Shown here: positions 62,742-64,000 of the stretch, piece after piece
Position numbering within the stretch: position 1 is the first letter of the stretch
Layout: each line of letters starts with the position of its first letter
Assembly (NCBI GenBank): GCA_963931865.1
Contig: OZ007513.1
Span: forward strand, 8,870,155-8,934,154
DNA: 64,000 bases
DNA from: Axinella damicornis
Lineage: Eukaryota > Porifera > Demospongiae > Axinellida > Axinellidae
Direction: 5' to 3'
Position numbers and translations under genes: made by a program
The notes under the pieces: generated by a model
What the model was told of the DNA's origin: nothing
The model's database searches: none
The model's input: only the letters and a program-made list of their open reading frames with translations

Positions 62742-63396
62742 GTCTACTGCTTCTTGATTACCACGATACTAGGCTAAACAGCTCAGATGATTATGCAAAT
62801 GGAATGAGGTTTATATAATGTGCTGAAACTGGAACAATTAAGAGACAGGAATGCCAATATATTCAAACAGTAAAGCATGTGTATGTTTCATTGTTTAAAT
62901 GAGCTTCCAGTGGAAGTTCATCAGGATGTACTGCATGTGAGGTCTGCTTTATGCATCGTGGCTATAGTTTCCTTTACAATTCTAACTGCTTCCATCTCAC
63001 GCCAAGCAACAGCTTCAATAATTCCTATTCAGTAGTTAGGTGACACTATATTGAAACTAAAACTACAGTGATGAATGCCTATGTATGCATACATGAAAGC
63101 AGGTGTAAGTCTCAGTGTGTTTAAAATGAGTTTCCACTGGAAATTAGAGTTAACGTATATGTTTCCAAACCTTCTTTGTTAGATATAATTTCAAGTAGCT
63201 ATACAGTTTCCTTTACACCATTAACTCATACAAAGCAGTGTTGTCAAGCAACATGTGAATTCAAAGTGACCTGAAGTTCTGTTCAGCAGTTAGCTATACA
63301 GTTAGTAAGCTGAGCCATGAACTGGTGTATGTACAGGGTTTGAAGTGTGTTAGGATGTACTGTAAGGTGTATGTGAGGAAACTTAATCTGTAGCTA

Positions 63397-63623
63397 TACA
63401 TGTTTGCTTTTATTACTGTGAATCTAAATCTATTTCTAGAAGTAGTAAAGTCTTTGATTGCCCAGACTTTCGCCTAGTTTACTCCTTCCAGGCGAAAGTC
63501 TGGGCAATCAAAGACTACTACTTCTAGAAATAGATTTAGATTCACAGTAATAGACCCGAACAGTCTTTGGATAGAGACCGGTTGTTCAAGGATCTAGACT
63601 AAAAGAAACTACATGTTTGCTTT
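63397..63623. mobile_element. Palindrome-containing insertion between 14-bp direct repeats
   Basis: TACATGTTTGCTTT stands at 63397-63410 and 63610-63623. Between them, 63411-63552 is an almost perfect palindrome (TATTACTGTGAATCTAAATC at the left end, complement at the right), followed by 57 bp of other sequence. The left copy of the segmental duplication lacks the insertion. Confidence 0.85.
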
Positions 63624-64000
63624 GTTAGATATCCTTATAAGTAGCTATAGCTACAGTTTCCTTTACTCATACAATGCAGAGCCTGAGGTGTCAAGCAACA
63701 GCTCCAAAGTGACTGTAAGCAGTTGTGCATGTGGCTACTGATGGGTGGGAGCCACCAACTTACACCCTGTTGTGACTTGCTTCTGTGATTGGGTACAGAA
63801 TTGCTTCCTGATTGCTTAAGTGCCTTCTTCAGACGTCTTTCTTAAATCATGCACCTTCTGCCACATGTGCCTTTCTGCATGAAATTTACTAATTGTAGAT
63901 CTGAGATTGTGCTGTTCACCTTCATCACGTGCACTTGTTCAGTTGTATATGTCAACTGAGTTTCTGTTATTGCGGTTCAGGATCTAGCTATAAGTAATAT

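Larger units (their letters stand above)
61550..63960. repeat. Segmental duplication, right copy
   Basis: Counterpart of 1-2450. It has an extra local duplication: GCAACAAGTACAGC...CTAGCAGGGGAGACAATGAC occurs at 62118 and 62266. It also has a 199-bp insertion at 63411-63609, and lacks 476 bp that the left copy has between 963 and 1438. Confidence 0.85.

Overview
This window is animal nuclear DNA. It has GT-AG introns, a giant multi-exon gene of scavenger receptor cysteine-rich (SRCR) domains, LINE fragments and many small non-autonomous DNA transposons. Short introns (60 to 120 bp where no repeat has landed) and a greatly expanded SRCR gene suggest an early-branching marine invertebrate. A sponge is my first guess, but no gene here fixes the species. 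There is one 200-base assembly gap (5033-5232).

One gene dominates. From a signal-peptide exon at 10593 to a stop codon at 61310 I can chain 101 exons on the + strand into one open frame of 18,033 coding bases, or 6,010 predicted residues. The predicted protein has a signal peptide, 47 SRCR domains, a Thr/Ser/Pro mucin-like stalk with eleven 33-residue repeats, a small membrane-proximal module, one membrane span and a 60-odd-residue basic, Ser-rich tail. Each SRCR domain is encoded by two exons. All SRCR exons begin and end in phase 1, so they are interchangeable without frameshift. Domains alternate between type A ([11 protein letters not shown]..., second half [10 protein letters not shown]...) and type B ([11 protein letters not shown]..., second half [10 protein letters not shown]...), giving an A-B pair per roughly 1 kb of DNA. 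Block I (16.9-26.2 kb) and block II (30.2-35.5 kb) are nearly identical tandem copies. The 3' part (40.1-57.5 kb) is more diverged.

The larger introns are filled with repeats: MITE-like elements flanked by TTAA, elements flanked by TA, a foldback family flanked by 9-bp target duplications, a 3.1-kb foldback with degenerate 10-bp repeats in its arms, three copies of another dispersed family, and a 26-unit minisatellite. None of these interrupts an exon.

On both sides of the big gene lies a related segment of about 2.4 kb (1-2450 and 61550-63960, same orientation). Each carries, on the minus strand, a small Thr-rich mucin-like gene with a hydrophobic, GPI-type tail. The right copy is intact with a signal peptide. 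The left copy has a frameshift in the matching signal peptide. Because the left segment also starts inside the 69-bp repeat that follows the SRCR gene's 3' end, another SRCR gene may end just before this window.

The 2.5-10.5 kb stretch holds repeats, a 5'-truncated LINE reverse transcriptase on the minus strand (8229-9359) and no gene that I can support.
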